From NCBI GenBank assembly GCA_023416655.1, contig JAEZHK010000020.1, positions 1-64,000 of the forward strand: a DNA stretch of 64,000 nt, in the 5' to 3' direction. Every line of letters begins with the position of its first letter. Within the stretch, counting starts at the first letter, position 1. The notes under the pieces are model-generated. The model did no database searches. It was not told where the DNA came from and saw only the letters and a list, made by a program, of their open reading frames with translations. This DNA comes from Bacillota bacterium (lineage in GTDB: Bacteria > Bacillota > Clostridia > Christensenellales > Aristaeellaceae). This document shows, one piece after another, positions 7,923 through 15,599 of this stretch. Made by a program: the position numbers and the translations under genes.

Positions 7923-8645
7923 TTACTGGATGACCCCGCCCTTGACGAGGAAGTTGTACTGGTCGCCCAGCGGATAGTAGGCCTGTTCGGCCACGTGCTT
8001 GCCGTTCATCACCCGGATCAGAAGACCCAGTTTGAACTCGCCGTCGTCGTAGGTGTCCACGCTGAAGGCGGCCGCGAAGTCCGCCTGGTCCAGGTTCTTC
8101 CCGGTGGACGGATCGTGCTGGATGCCGGTGGAGCCCGACTGGCGGATGACCCGGTAGAAGCGGTGGTCCGCGCCGTTCTTGGTGGAGACCGCCAGGTAGA
8201 TCTGACTCTCGGCTGCGTTCGCGCCCTCAATGTAACCCCAGCCCCTGAGCATCATCACGGCGTCTTTGTCGGCGGCCGAGGACTCGCACAGGGTCAGCCC
8301 GACGTTGCCCAGCTTGTCGGTGCCGGTCATCAGCACCTTGGTGTCCCGAACAGCGTACAGCTCCATCGGGATGCGCGTGGGCTGAAGCGTCGGCCCGGGC
8401 GCCATCGTCGGCTCCACGTACTCTTCGAAGTCCACGGGGCTGGCGGTGGTGCTGACCTTGAATTCGCCGCCCTCCGGCAGATACTTTTGCACCTTCGCGC
8501 CCGTGGGCAGGTAGCCCGAATAGTCAAAAAACAGAGCCTGGTACCCCAGGTACGACGCGCCGCCCACCAGCGCGAGGGAGACGAGAAACGCCACGATCGA
8601 AGCCGCCTTGCTTCGAAACTGCGCGGGGCTGCGCCTTGTGGACAT
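7923..8645 (-). CDS. Single-pass membrane-anchored protein of unknown function
   Basis: 240 residues beginning at the ATG that follows AGGAGGGTGCCT; an in-frame GTG two codons earlier overlaps that site and is less likely. One N-terminal membrane helix (about 15-37, IVAFLVSLALVGGASYLGYQAL), a Pro/Thr-rich spacer near residue 80-92, then a globular extracytoplasmic domain with alternating beta pattern (VGLTLCES, SQIYLAVSTK, FKLGLLIRVM). No recognised domain. It has its own promoter at 8723-8751, divergent from the NYN gene. Confidence 0.7.
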   Translation of the reverse strand: MSTRRSPAQFRSKAASIVAFLVSLALVGGASYLGYQALFFDYSGYLPTGAKVQKYLPEGGEFKVSTTASPVDFEEYVEPTMAPGPTLQPTRIPMELYAVRDTKVLMTGTDKLGNVGLTLCESSAADKDAVMMLRGWGYIEGANAAESQIYLAVSTKNGADHRFYRVIRQSGSTGIQHDPSTGKNLDQADFAAAFSVDTYDDGEFKLGLLIRVMNGKHVAEQAYYPLGDQYNFLVKGGVIQ

Positions 8646-8722
8646 AGGCACCCTCCTGATGACGACGAATGCGGCCGACGATGCCCGCCTTATGCGGCGG
8701 CGGCCGCGCCTTCCTTTCGAAT

Positions 8723-8751
8723 ATCATACACGCTTTTGCGCTGATTGTCAA
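8723..8751 (-). promoter_or_regulatory. Promoter of the minus-strand membrane protein gene
   Basis: Minus-strand TTGACA (8746-8751), 17-nt spacer, TATGAT (8723-8728). Confidence 0.8.
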
Positions 8752-8813
8752 TTTTCGCGGGTTTGGGATGGGCATTCCATTCATTGCATGCCGTTGCGCC
8801 GCACCTGCCGTGC

Positions 8814-8842
8814 TTGACAATCTTCATGAGAACGTGTACACT
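8814..8842 (+). promoter_or_regulatory. Promoter of the NYN-LOTUS gene
   Basis: Consensus TTGACA (8814-8819), 17-nt spacer, TACACT (8837-8842), 33 nt before the GTG start. Confidence 0.8.
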
Positions 8843-8875
8843 GAATTCGATCCATATTAAGAGGGGATTGAGTTC

Positions 8876-9856
8876 GTGGGCACCAGCAACTACGCGGTTT
8901 TCGTAGACCTGGAAAACGCCGGCGCCAAGGAATCGATGCTGATGAGCATCATCGAAAAGGTCAAGATACGGGGCGACATCCTGTTGGGCAAGGTCTACGG
9001 TTACACCGACCGCTACACCGAGCTCAAGGAGTGCCTGCTCTCCAACACCTTTTACGTGGTGCCTTCGATCCGGTACGGCAAAAATCAAAAGAACAACCTC
9101 GACATCCAGCTGGTCATCGACGCGCTGGAGGTCGCTTACATGAACCCTTTGATCGACAGCTTCTGCATCGTGTCCGGCGACAGCGACTATACGCCGCTGG
9201 TGGGCAAGCTCAAGTCCATGGGCAAGAAAGTGCTGGGCATCTCCCGAAGCGAGGTCGCCTCGGGCATTTTCATCAAGGCTTGCAGCGAGTTCATCTTTCT
9301 GGAGTCGGTCGCCGTCTCCACCAAACCGCAGGTGAAGCCGTCCGCGAGGGAGAAAGAGGAATCGCCGGACCTGGCGGAGCTGATCACACAGATCGAGACC
9401 ATCTTGGCCGACCAGGACGAGGACATGATGTACGCCAGCGAGCTCAAGGACACGCTGACGCGCCTCAGGCCGGATTTTGACGAGCGCGCCTACGGCTGCG
9501 CCACCTTCGGTAAACTCATGGCGCTCGTCGCCGGCCACAGTGCGAGGCTCAAGGTGTGGACGGTGGAATCGTCGCTCAAAATCGGCCTCAACGGCAGCGA
9601 CGCGCCCAGGCCGCAACTGAACAAGGAGAACTGGATCAACGCCTTCCGCGAGTACCTGAACCAGTACAAGGCGGACGGCTTCGAGCGCATCAACCCGTCG
9701 ATCCTGAAGGCCGCCATCCAGGCGGACTATCCGGACTTTGACGAAAAGGCCATCGGCTTCAAGCGCTTCAGCGACGTCATGAAGCGGCTGGAGAAGGAAA
9801 AGCTCTTGACTGTGGAGATGGACGGCGCGCACACGATGCTTCTCAAAATCACCTGA
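8876..9856 (+). CDS. NYN-domain nuclease with two OST-HTH/LOTUS domains
   Basis: 326 residues. Residues 5-150 form a NYN (PIN-like, LabA/DUF88) domain with the acidic active-site pattern: VFVDLEN, NLDIQLVIDAL and IVSGDSDYTPLV, followed by GKKVLGIS. Two OST-HTH/LOTUS domains follow (about 166-235 and 250-324); both show the same arrangement, ending in PDFDERAYGCATFGKLM and PDFDEKAIGFKRFSDVM. LOTUS domains bind RNA, including G-rich and G-quadruplex RNA, so an RNA-directed endonuclease is expected. Start is GTG at 8876 with a GAGGGGA site. It is flanked by its own promoter and terminator, hence monocistronic. Biological target unknown. Confidence 0.92.
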   Translation: MGTSNYAVFVDLENAGAKESMLMSIIEKVKIRGDILLGKVYGYTDRYTELKECLLSNTFYVVPSIRYGKNQKNNLDIQLVIDALEVAYMNPLIDSFCIVSGDSDYTPLVGKLKSMGKKVLGISRSEVASGIFIKACSEFIFLESVAVSTKPQVKPSAREKEESPDLAELITQIETILADQDEDMMYASELKDTLTRLRPDFDERAYGCATFGKLMALVAGHSARLKVWTVESSLKIGLNGSDAPRPQLNKENWINAFREYLNQYKADGFERINPSILKAAIQADYPDFDEKAIGFKRFSDVMKRLEKEKLLTVEMDGAHTMLLKIT

Positions 9857-9866
9857 ACAACAAGCA

Positions 9867-9898
9867 AAGCCCGGAGGCTTCGACGCCTCCGGGCTTTT
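9867..9898 (+). terminator. Intrinsic terminator after the NYN-LOTUS gene
   Basis: GCCCGGAGGC-TTCGAC-GCCTCCGGGC followed by TTTT; perfect 10-bp stem. Confidence 0.92.
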
Positions 9899-9943
9899 GA
9901 CTGCCATTTTTAGCCCCGCTGATCCGCTTTTTCCCCTTTGTCA

Positions 9944-10867
9944 TTATCCCGCCGCCCGTGAAAGCGCGTCCGCGACGGCCTGCGCGTTTTTATCCATCGT
10001 CACGATGTAGTCGTCCAGAGCGCCCGGCGCGTGGGTGGACAGCGTGTCGATCAGTGCCAGAGCGTAGCCCGCGCCCGTCAGCGCGTCGCGAAGCGCCTTG
10101 GGCGCCTGGGTTTCCAGGAGCACCACCTTCGCGCCGGAGGCCTTGAGAAACGCAAGCGCCTGCTGCAGGTCGTTTCCGATCAGCTCGCTGCCCGGCTCCC
10201 GCTTGACGACCGCCGCCACATCAAGGCCCAGTTCGTCCGTCAGGTAGAAGAGTCCCTCGTGCGCCACCGCCACGCTGCGCTCGGGCGCGGCGATCAGCTT
10301 CTCCTCCATCCGGCCCTCAAGCGCCTCCAGCTCCGCGTCGAAATGGGCGAAGTTGTCCTCATACTGCGCCTCGTAGTCCGGGTCCAGCGCGATCATGCCC
10401 ACGGCGATCACGGAGCACATTTCGCGCGCCTTGGCAACCGAAAGGTACGCCCAGGGGTTTTCGGCTTCGAAGTGGTCCGGCTCGTCGCCCTCGGCGGCCA
10501 CCGCGCCGTTCTTTAGGAGCGTCAGGCCCTGCGCCGCGCTGATGGCCGCGAGCTTGCCCTCCGAGATCTGGCTTTCGAAGGACTCCAGGCCCCGGCCCGA
10601 GAGGATCACCGCGTCCGCGCTGCTAAAAATCGCGCCGTCCCAGTCGCTGAGTTCGTAGTTCCTCAAACATCCGTCCTGCGGCTGGACGAGGCATTTCAGC
10701 GTGATGCCCGGAACGCCGGTCAAAATCGGCGCGGACAGCGCGTAGACGGGCGGGAAGGACGCGCAGACGGTCCTCGCCGGGACGGCCTCGTCCGGCACCA
10801 GCTTTTGACAGCCCGAAAGCGGCAGCGCGATGAGCGCCGCCGCCAGCAAAAGAAAGATCTTCCGCAT
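9944..10867 (-). CDS. ZnuA-like metal ABC transporter lipoprotein with missing metal ligands
   Basis: 307 residues, starting at the ATG after AAGGAG. The N-terminus is a lipoprotein signal with lipobox LSGC (Cys about 20). The body follows the cluster A-I metal-binding family (ZnuA/TroA): SFPPVYALSAPIL at the start, a long helical backbone, VAHEGLFYLTDELGL, and the closing MDKNAQAVADAL. Two of the usual ligands are not visible: the PHxYE segment reads CLRNYELS and the PHxW segment reads NPWAYLS; only the His of VAHEG remains. No permease or ATPase genes adjoin it. It may bind something other than zinc, use different residues, or have become a non-transport lipoprotein. Confidence 0.78.
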   Translation of the reverse strand: MRKIFLLLAAALIALPLSGCQKLVPDEAVPARTVCASFPPVYALSAPILTGVPGITLKCLVQPQDGCLRNYELSDWDGAIFSSADAVILSGRGLESFESQISEGKLAAISAAQGLTLLKNGAVAAEGDEPDHFEAENPWAYLSVAKAREMCSVIAVGMIALDPDYEAQYEDNFAHFDAELEALEGRMEEKLIAAPERSVAVAHEGLFYLTDELGLDVAAVVKREPGSELIGNDLQQALAFLKASGAKVVLLETQAPKALRDALTGAGYALALIDTLSTHAPGALDDYIVTMDKNAQAVADALSRAAG

Positions 10868-10932
10868 TGCTTTTCTCCTTGGTACGCCTTTTGGTTTGAT
10901 GTAAACTGCTGGCGGTTGGTTCCTCTTCAATC

Positions 10933-11095
10933 GTTTCCGGCGACCCGCGCGCCGGAAACGCGTTTCCTCTACCAGTGCGAACACTGGTAGAGGAAACATT
11001 TCCTTCAGTCAGTGAGCCGCCCGAAAATCCCGCAGGATTTTAGGCTCACGCAGACTTCCTATGCAAATGAAAGCTGCGAAGCAGATTTCATTTGC
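10933..11095 (-). repeat. Dispersed four-hairpin repeat, copy A
   Basis: Reading from hairpin 1 the element lies on the minus strand. Hairpin 1 (11063-11095, arms GCAAATGAAA/TTTCATTTGC) begins 2 nt after the SpoIID-like stop codon; hairpin 2 is 11012-11049 with GTGAGCC/GGCTCAC and an inner AAAATCC/GGATTTT; a 14-nt linker follows; hairpin 3 (10962-10997) is a perfect 16-bp stem GTTTCCTCTACCAGTG with loop CGAA; hairpin 4 (10933-10959) is GTTTCCGGCG/CGCCGGAAAC. It fills the gap between two minus-strand lipoprotein genes. Confidence 0.88.
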
Positions 11096-11097
11096 CC

Positions 11098-12084
11098 TTA
11101 CTGCCAAAGCTGCACGATGCTCACGTTCTTGAAGTAGTGCATCACGATGTCCTGGGCCTTGGCACCCTGTTCGGCCATGCCGTAGGCGCCCCACTGGGAC
11201 ATGCCCACGCCGTGCCCGTAGCCGCTGCCGGTGAAGGTGACCTTGCCGCCGGACACGGAAACGTCGCTGACCTTCGTGGACTTGAGCTTCATCGGGTCGA
11301 GCTTGATGCGCAGCGCCGGGCCGCTCACGTCCTGTCCGTTGATCTTGAAAGTGACCGCGCGGCCGGATTCGCCCTTCTCGCCGATCTCAATGGTCTTGAC
11401 CGCGCCGGTCTTCGCGCCCGCCGCCTCGGCGGCCGCACCGACCTCATCGGCGGTGAAGGTGGCCGTCCAGTTCTTCACGGAGTCGGGCGCGCGGTCGGAA
11501 TCGGGCGATTCCACCGACTCGGTGTAGGGCGGTTCCTGTCCCTCAAAGTCCAGCGCCTTGGTGGCCAGCTCCGTCTGCCCGCCCGCGTGTGCGTGGAACC
11601 AGGCGTAGGGGAACGTGCCGTTATAGCTGAGCACCAGGCCCTTCGTCTGGTCCACCGCCTTGATGATGCGGTCGTCGATCTTGGCCTCGTCATAGGCCTG
11701 CGCTTCCTTGATGTCGGTCGAGATGTCGGCACCCTTGTACTGGGACCCCTTCTCGCTGATGAACTTCAGCGTGAAAGTCCTCGCCAGGATGGCTTGCGCT
11801 TTCAGCGCCTCCATCGGCCAGTCAGCGCGCATCTCACCCGCCAGTACGCCCTGCACGTAGCTCTCGATGTCCATGCCCTGGATGCTCTTCGTGTCCAAGT
11901 TGTAGACGTTCAGCTGCGGCACGCCGTTCTCAAGCTTCAGCTTCGACGGGATCTCGGGCTTCGCCGCCGAGCCGGTGGCCCCGGGCGTCGCCTCCGGATT
12001 GCTTGCGGAGCGCATGCAGCCGGTCAGCGCCGCGGCCATGAGCAGGATTCCCAACATGAGCGCGACCTGTTTTCTCCATTTCAT
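11098..12084 (-). CDS. SpoIID/LytB-domain lipoprotein
   Basis: 328 residues, starting at the ATG 9 nt after GGGAGGG; the in-frame ATG six codons upstream overlaps that site. Lipoprotein signal with lipobox LTGC. The SpoIID domain runs from about residue 65 to the end, with DIESYVQGVLAGEMRADWPMEALKAQAILART, the TKGLVLSYNG block and the C-terminal signature GYGHGVGMSQWGAYGMAEQG. In sporulating bacteria SpoIID is a lytic transglycosylase that cuts glycan chains during engulfment; homologues with a lipid anchor and without a sporulation context are common. It lies 88 nt downstream of radA on the same strand and may be co-transcribed. Repeat copy A follows directly. Confidence 0.9.
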   Translation of the reverse strand: MKWRKQVALMLGILLMAAALTGCMRSASNPEATPGATGSAAKPEIPSKLKLENGVPQLNVYNLDTKSIQGMDIESYVQGVLAGEMRADWPMEALKAQAILARTFTLKFISEKGSQYKGADISTDIKEAQAYDEAKIDDRIIKAVDQTKGLVLSYNGTFPYAWFHAHAGGQTELATKALDFEGQEPPYTESVESPDSDRAPDSVKNWTATFTADEVGAAAEAAGAKTGAVKTIEIGEKGESGRAVTFKINGQDVSGPALRIKLDPMKLKSTKVSDVSVSGGKVTFTGSGYGHGVGMSQWGAYGMAEQGAKAQDIVMHYFKNVSIVQLWQ

Positions 12085-12171
12085 AAACAAATTCCCTCCC
12101 ATTCGCGCATAGTGTGCGCTCCGGGCTGGCGCGGTATGAAAGGAGAATAATGACAGCCGCCGCTGAAAAAC

Positions 12172-13542
12172 CTATTTTTTGAGAACGATCGAAAGCGCCT
12201 CGGACAGGGTGTCCGCGCCGAGCAGGAACGCGCCCTCCGGCGGTTTGATGCCCCTCATGTTTCCCCTGGGCAGCACGATCCGGGTGAAGCCCAGCCGCGC
12301 GCACTCCGCGATGCGCCGCTCCGCCTGGGGCACCGCGCGGATCTCGCCCGCAAGGCCTACCTCGCCCATCACGGCGATGTTCCCGTCCAGCGCCACGCCC
12401 CGCGCGGAGGACGCCACCGCCACGCACAGCGCCAGGTCCGCCGCGGGCTCGGTGAGCTCCAGACCGCCCGCTACATTAATATACACGTCCTGGCTGTACA
12501 GCGGCAGGCCCGCGCGCTTTTCGAGCACCGCGAGGAGCAGCGACAGCCTGCCCTGATCCACGCCCGACGCCATCCGGCGCGGCGTGCCCAAGACCGTCGA
12601 CGCCACCAGCGCCTGCACGTCCACCAATAGCGGCCTCGAGCCTTCCATCGCGCAGAGTACCACCGAACCGCTCTGGTTATGGGCGCGCTCGCTGAGGAGC
12701 GCCTCGGAGGGGTTCGCGATTTCGCGCATGCCGGAGCCGGTCATCTCAAACATGCCCAGCTCGTTCACCGAGCCGAAGCGATTTTTGACCGCCCGGAGCA
12801 ACCTGTACTGCCTCTGGTGGTCGCCCTCGAAGTAGAGCACCGCGTCCACCATGTGCTCCAGCACCCTCGGCCCCGCGATCGCGCCCTCCTTGGTCACATG
12901 GCCCACCAGGAACACCGCGCAGCCGCTCACCTTGGCGTAGCGCATCAGCGCCGCTGCCGCCTCCCGCACTTGCGAAACGCTGCCGGGCGCGGAGACCATG
13001 TCGGCCCGGTACATGGTCTGGATCGAGTCCACCACCATCACATCCGGCGCGATGGCGGCGAGCTTGCCCTCGATCTTCTCCATGTCGTTCTCCGGCAATA
13101 CCAGGAAGTTGGGCGACAGCGCCCCCAGGCGGCTGGCGCGCAGCTTGATCTGCCGGGCCGATTCCTCGCCCGACACGTACAATACCCTTTGGCCCGAATC
13201 CGCCATGCGCGCCGACACCTGAGTGAGCAGCGTGGACTTCCCGATGCCCGGGTCGCCGCCGATCAAGGTCATGGAGCCTTCCACCGTGCCGCCGCCCAGC
13301 ACCCGGTCCAGCTCGCCGATGCCGGTGGACAGGCGCAGCATCCCCTCGTCCGGGATATCGCCGATGGCGACCGCTTCCGCGCCCGCGCCGGGCCTGCGCT
13401 TGATCTTGCGCTCCGGGGCGGCTGATTCCTCCGGCGCTTCCGTGAGCGTATTCCAGCTGTCGCACTCCGGGCACTTGCCCAGCCAACGGCTCGTTTCATA
13501 CCCGCAGGATGAGCAGACGAAGCGGGTCTTTGCCTTTGCCAT
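12172..13542 (-). CDS. radA: DNA repair protein RadA
   Basis: 456 residues, the normal length. Zinc finger CSSCGYETSRWLGKCPEC at residues 10-27, RecA-like ATPase core with Walker A GGDPGIGKST (about 94-103), Walker B DVMVVDSIQT, the RadA-specific KNRFGSVNELGMF motif, and a C-terminal Lon-like domain with GVDQGRLSLLLAVLEKRAGL and VAVASSARG. RadA is a hexameric helicase that extends branch migration in recombination. The SpoIID-like gene follows on the same strand. Upstream lies an extended -10 promoter and repeat copy B. Confidence 0.97.
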   Translation of the reverse strand: MAKAKTRFVCSSCGYETSRWLGKCPECDSWNTLTEAPEESAAPERKIKRRPGAGAEAVAIGDIPDEGMLRLSTGIGELDRVLGGGTVEGSMTLIGGDPGIGKSTLLTQVSARMADSGQRVLYVSGEESARQIKLRASRLGALSPNFLVLPENDMEKIEGKLAAIAPDVMVVDSIQTMYRADMVSAPGSVSQVREAAAALMRYAKVSGCAVFLVGHVTKEGAIAGPRVLEHMVDAVLYFEGDHQRQYRLLRAVKNRFGSVNELGMFEMTGSGMREIANPSEALLSERAHNQSGSVVLCAMEGSRPLLVDVQALVASTVLGTPRRMASGVDQGRLSLLLAVLEKRAGLPLYSQDVYINVAGGLELTEPAADLALCVAVASSARGVALDGNIAVMGEVGLAGEIRAVPQAERRIAECARLGFTRIVLPRGNMRGIKPPEGAFLLGADTLSEALSIVLKK

Positions 13543-13568
13543 ACGATTCCTCCACCAGATGATGCCCC

Positions 13569-13577
13569 ATTATAACA
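13569..13577 (-). promoter_or_regulatory. Extended -10 promoter of radA
   Basis: Minus-strand TGTTATAAT, i.e. TGN followed by a perfect TATAAT, 27 nt before the radA start. No good -35 is seen; that position falls inside hairpin 1 of repeat copy B. Confidence 0.55.
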
Positions 13578-13583
13578 TATAAG

Positions 13584-13750
13584 CATTGAAAAACCACGAT
13601 GGTTTTTCAATGCGCAGGAAGAAGTCTGCGCGAGCCTAAAATTCTCTGGAATTTCCGGGCGGCTCACTGACATGCGGTATTGTTTCCTACACCAGTGTGT
13701 GCACTGGTTACGGAAACAGATACGTTCCCGGCGCACAGGTCGCCGGGAAT
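13584..13750 (+). repeat. Dispersed four-hairpin repeat, copy B
   Basis: Orientation plus. Hairpin 1 13584-13612 (CATTGAAAAACC/GGTTTTTCAATG, perfect 12 bp); hairpin 2 13632-13665 (GAGCC/GGCTC with inner AATTC/GAATT); hairpin 3 13682-13717 (36 nt, ACCAGTG/CACTGGT core); hairpin 4 13724-13750 (GTTCCCGGCG/CGCCGGGAAT). Unlike copies A, D, E and F it sits between divergent genes, upstream of radA and of the metallophosphoesterase gene. Confidence 0.88.
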
Positions 13751-13790
13751 GTTGAAAAACGGCGGCAAGCGTTCATGAAAGTCGTGGGTC

Positions 13791-13819
13791 TTGCCATCCG
13801 CGGAGTGAAAGCATATAAT
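13791..13819 (+). promoter_or_regulatory. Promoter of the metallophosphoesterase gene
   Basis: TTGCCA (13791-13796), 17-nt spacer, perfect TATAAT (13814-13819), 26 nt before the start; it begins just after repeat copy B. Confidence 0.8.
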
Positions 13820-13845
13820 AGTAACGAATCATTTCGGAGGGTTTC

Positions 13846-15405
13846 ATGCAGAAAGACGATCAGAAAAAGCCGGGCGGGGGACAGGCGGACCCCGCGCCCG
13901 AGAAAGCCCGGGTGGGACAGACTGCGGCGGCGGGAAAAGCCGCCGCCGCGGATGGCGCTGCCCCGGCGGGAAAAGCCGCTGCGTCCCCAAACGCTGCCCC
14001 GTCGGCTGATGCCGCTGTGGGCATAAATGCCGCGCCCGCAAACAAGCCAGCGCCCGGCGGCAAGGCCGAGGCGGGGGAGAAATCAACTGCAGGCGACAAG
14101 CCCGCAAGCGGCAAGACCGAAGCCGGGGAGAAGGCGGCGGAAGCCGAACGGCGCTCCTCCCGGAAGGCCGGGGAGACGATCGCGCGGAAGCGGCGGCCCG
14201 CGTCCACGCGCACGGTGATGAAGCTGTCAAAGAGCGTTCGCACCGGCGGCAAGTCCACCATCGAGTACACGAAGGAAGCCATCACCCGCTTCAATACGTT
14301 CACCCAGAGCCAGCAGGCGAAGCGGCTGTCCAAGCTCAAGGGCGTCAACATGACGTTCCCGCTGTTTATCCTGCTCAGCTTCCTGATCCTGGTGTTCGCG
14401 CTGATGGCGCTGGACAACAGTTCCGTGCAGGTGGACCGGCAGACGATCTCGCTGGTGGGGTTGCCGGACGACCTGGAGGGATATACCATCTTGCAGGTCT
14501 CGGACCTGCACGCGCGGGACTTCGGCGCGCAACAGGCGGCGCTTTTGCGCACGATCAACGCCGAGACCTACAACCTCATCGTGTTCACCGGCGACATGGT
14601 GGGCGCTTCCGGTAGCGCCCAGCCGTTTTACGACCTGCTGGACGGGCTCGCCGCCAAGCGGCCCCGCTACTTCATCCCCGGCGACTCCGACCCGGACATT
14701 CTGCTGGACGCGCCCCGAAAGACCGGCGGCACGCTGCAGGAGGTCGTGTTCAGCGACTGGGTGCTGGGCGCGCAGCAGCGGGGCGCGGTACTTCTGTCGG
14801 CCACCACCGAGCTTGACGTCGGCCAGGCCAAGCTGTGGCTGACGCCGGCGCAGCTTCTCAACCTCAACATCACCGATTCGATGAAGCTTTTGCAGGACCA
14901 GATCACCCAGGAGACCGAGGGCTCGCTGGGGGGCCTCGCGGGCGACTACGACAACCTTCCGTTCACCACCTGGCGCTTCAACCAGTTCAAGGCCACCCAG
15001 GACGCCATCCCCAGGATGAGCGCCGCGGACGTGCAGATCGCGCTCAGCCACATCCCGCCCACCGAGCAGTACATCACCGTGTCCCAGGAACTGGCCGCGA
15101 GGGGCACGCGTGCCTACCTCTACACCCCGGACCTGGTGCTGGCGGGCCACTACTGCGGCGGCGGATGGAAGCTGCCCGGCCTCGGTGCGTTCTACATCCC
15201 GTCCACGTTCTCGCCGCGCCACGGCTGGTTCCCCGCGCAGGATGAGGTGGAAGGTCTGCGGCTGATGGGCGGCACGACGATCTACACCTCGCCGGGCCTG
15301 GGCATGACCGACCGCATCTTCCTGCCCAAATTCCGGCTGCTCAACTCGCCCAAAGTCTCGGTGCTCACGCTGACCAGCGCCATTGAAAGCCTGATCGGCT
15401 CGTGA
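13846..15405 (+). CDS. Membrane-tethered metallophosphoesterase-like protein with incomplete active site
   Basis: 519 residues; GGAGG precedes the ATG. Residues 1-120 are low-complexity Ala/Gly/Lys/Pro (cytoplasmic), then a basic helix and one membrane segment (about 165-187, MTFPLFILLSFLILVFALMAL). The extracytoplasmic domain (about 200-500) resembles calcineurin-like YkuE-type phosphoesterases: LQVSDLHARDFG (DxH motif) and VFTGDMVG (GDxV). The usual GNH(D/E) motif reads GDSDPD and the closing GHxHGG reads GHYCGGG, so the Asn-His pair and the last His are replaced. The protein may use altered metal ligands or be non-catalytic. Related enzymes act on lipid or lipid-linked phosphates. Confidence 0.8.
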   Translation: MQKDDQKKPGGGQADPAPEKARVGQTAAAGKAAAADGAAPAGKAAASPNAAPSADAAVGINAAPANKPAPGGKAEAGEKSTAGDKPASGKTEAGEKAAEAERRSSRKAGETIARKRRPASTRTVMKLSKSVRTGGKSTIEYTKEAITRFNTFTQSQQAKRLSKLKGVNMTFPLFILLSFLILVFALMALDNSSVQVDRQTISLVGLPDDLEGYTILQVSDLHARDFGAQQAALLRTINAETYNLIVFTGDMVGASGSAQPFYDLLDGLAAKRPRYFIPGDSDPDILLDAPRKTGGTLQEVVFSDWVLGAQQRGAVLLSATTELDVGQAKLWLTPAQLLNLNITDSMKLLQDQITQETEGSLGGLAGDYDNLPFTTWRFNQFKATQDAIPRMSAADVQIALSHIPPTEQYITVSQELAARGTRAYLYTPDLVLAGHYCGGGWKLPGLGAFYIPSTFSPRHGWFPAQDEVEGLRLMGGTTIYTSPGLGMTDRIFLPKFRLLNSPKVSVLTLTSAIESLIGS

Positions 15406-15453
15406 TCCGGGGCCGGGATCTGACCGAACCGCGCCATCTACGAAAATCTGAAC

Positions 15454-15490
15454 GCCCCGGGGAGGGAATTTCTCCCCGCGGCTTTTTCTT
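15454..15490 (+). terminator. Intrinsic terminator
   Basis: GCCCCGGGGAG/CTCCCCGCGGC stem with a 7-nt loop, followed by TTTTTCTT. It closes the phosphoesterase transcript just before the next promoter. Confidence 0.85.
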
Positions 15491-15520
15491 TTGGAAATAC
15501 TTACAAATTTATGCTATAAT
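15491..15520 (+). promoter_or_regulatory. Promoter of the polysaccharide deacetylase gene
   Basis: TTGGAA (15491-15496), 18-nt spacer, perfect TATAAT (15515-15520). Confidence 0.65.
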
Positions 15521-15599
15521 ATGAGCCGGATGCGAAAAAAGACGGGCGCGTTTGAAGCGAATTGGGCCGAAAACGGTCCGCGGGAAGGTTTGGTTGCAT

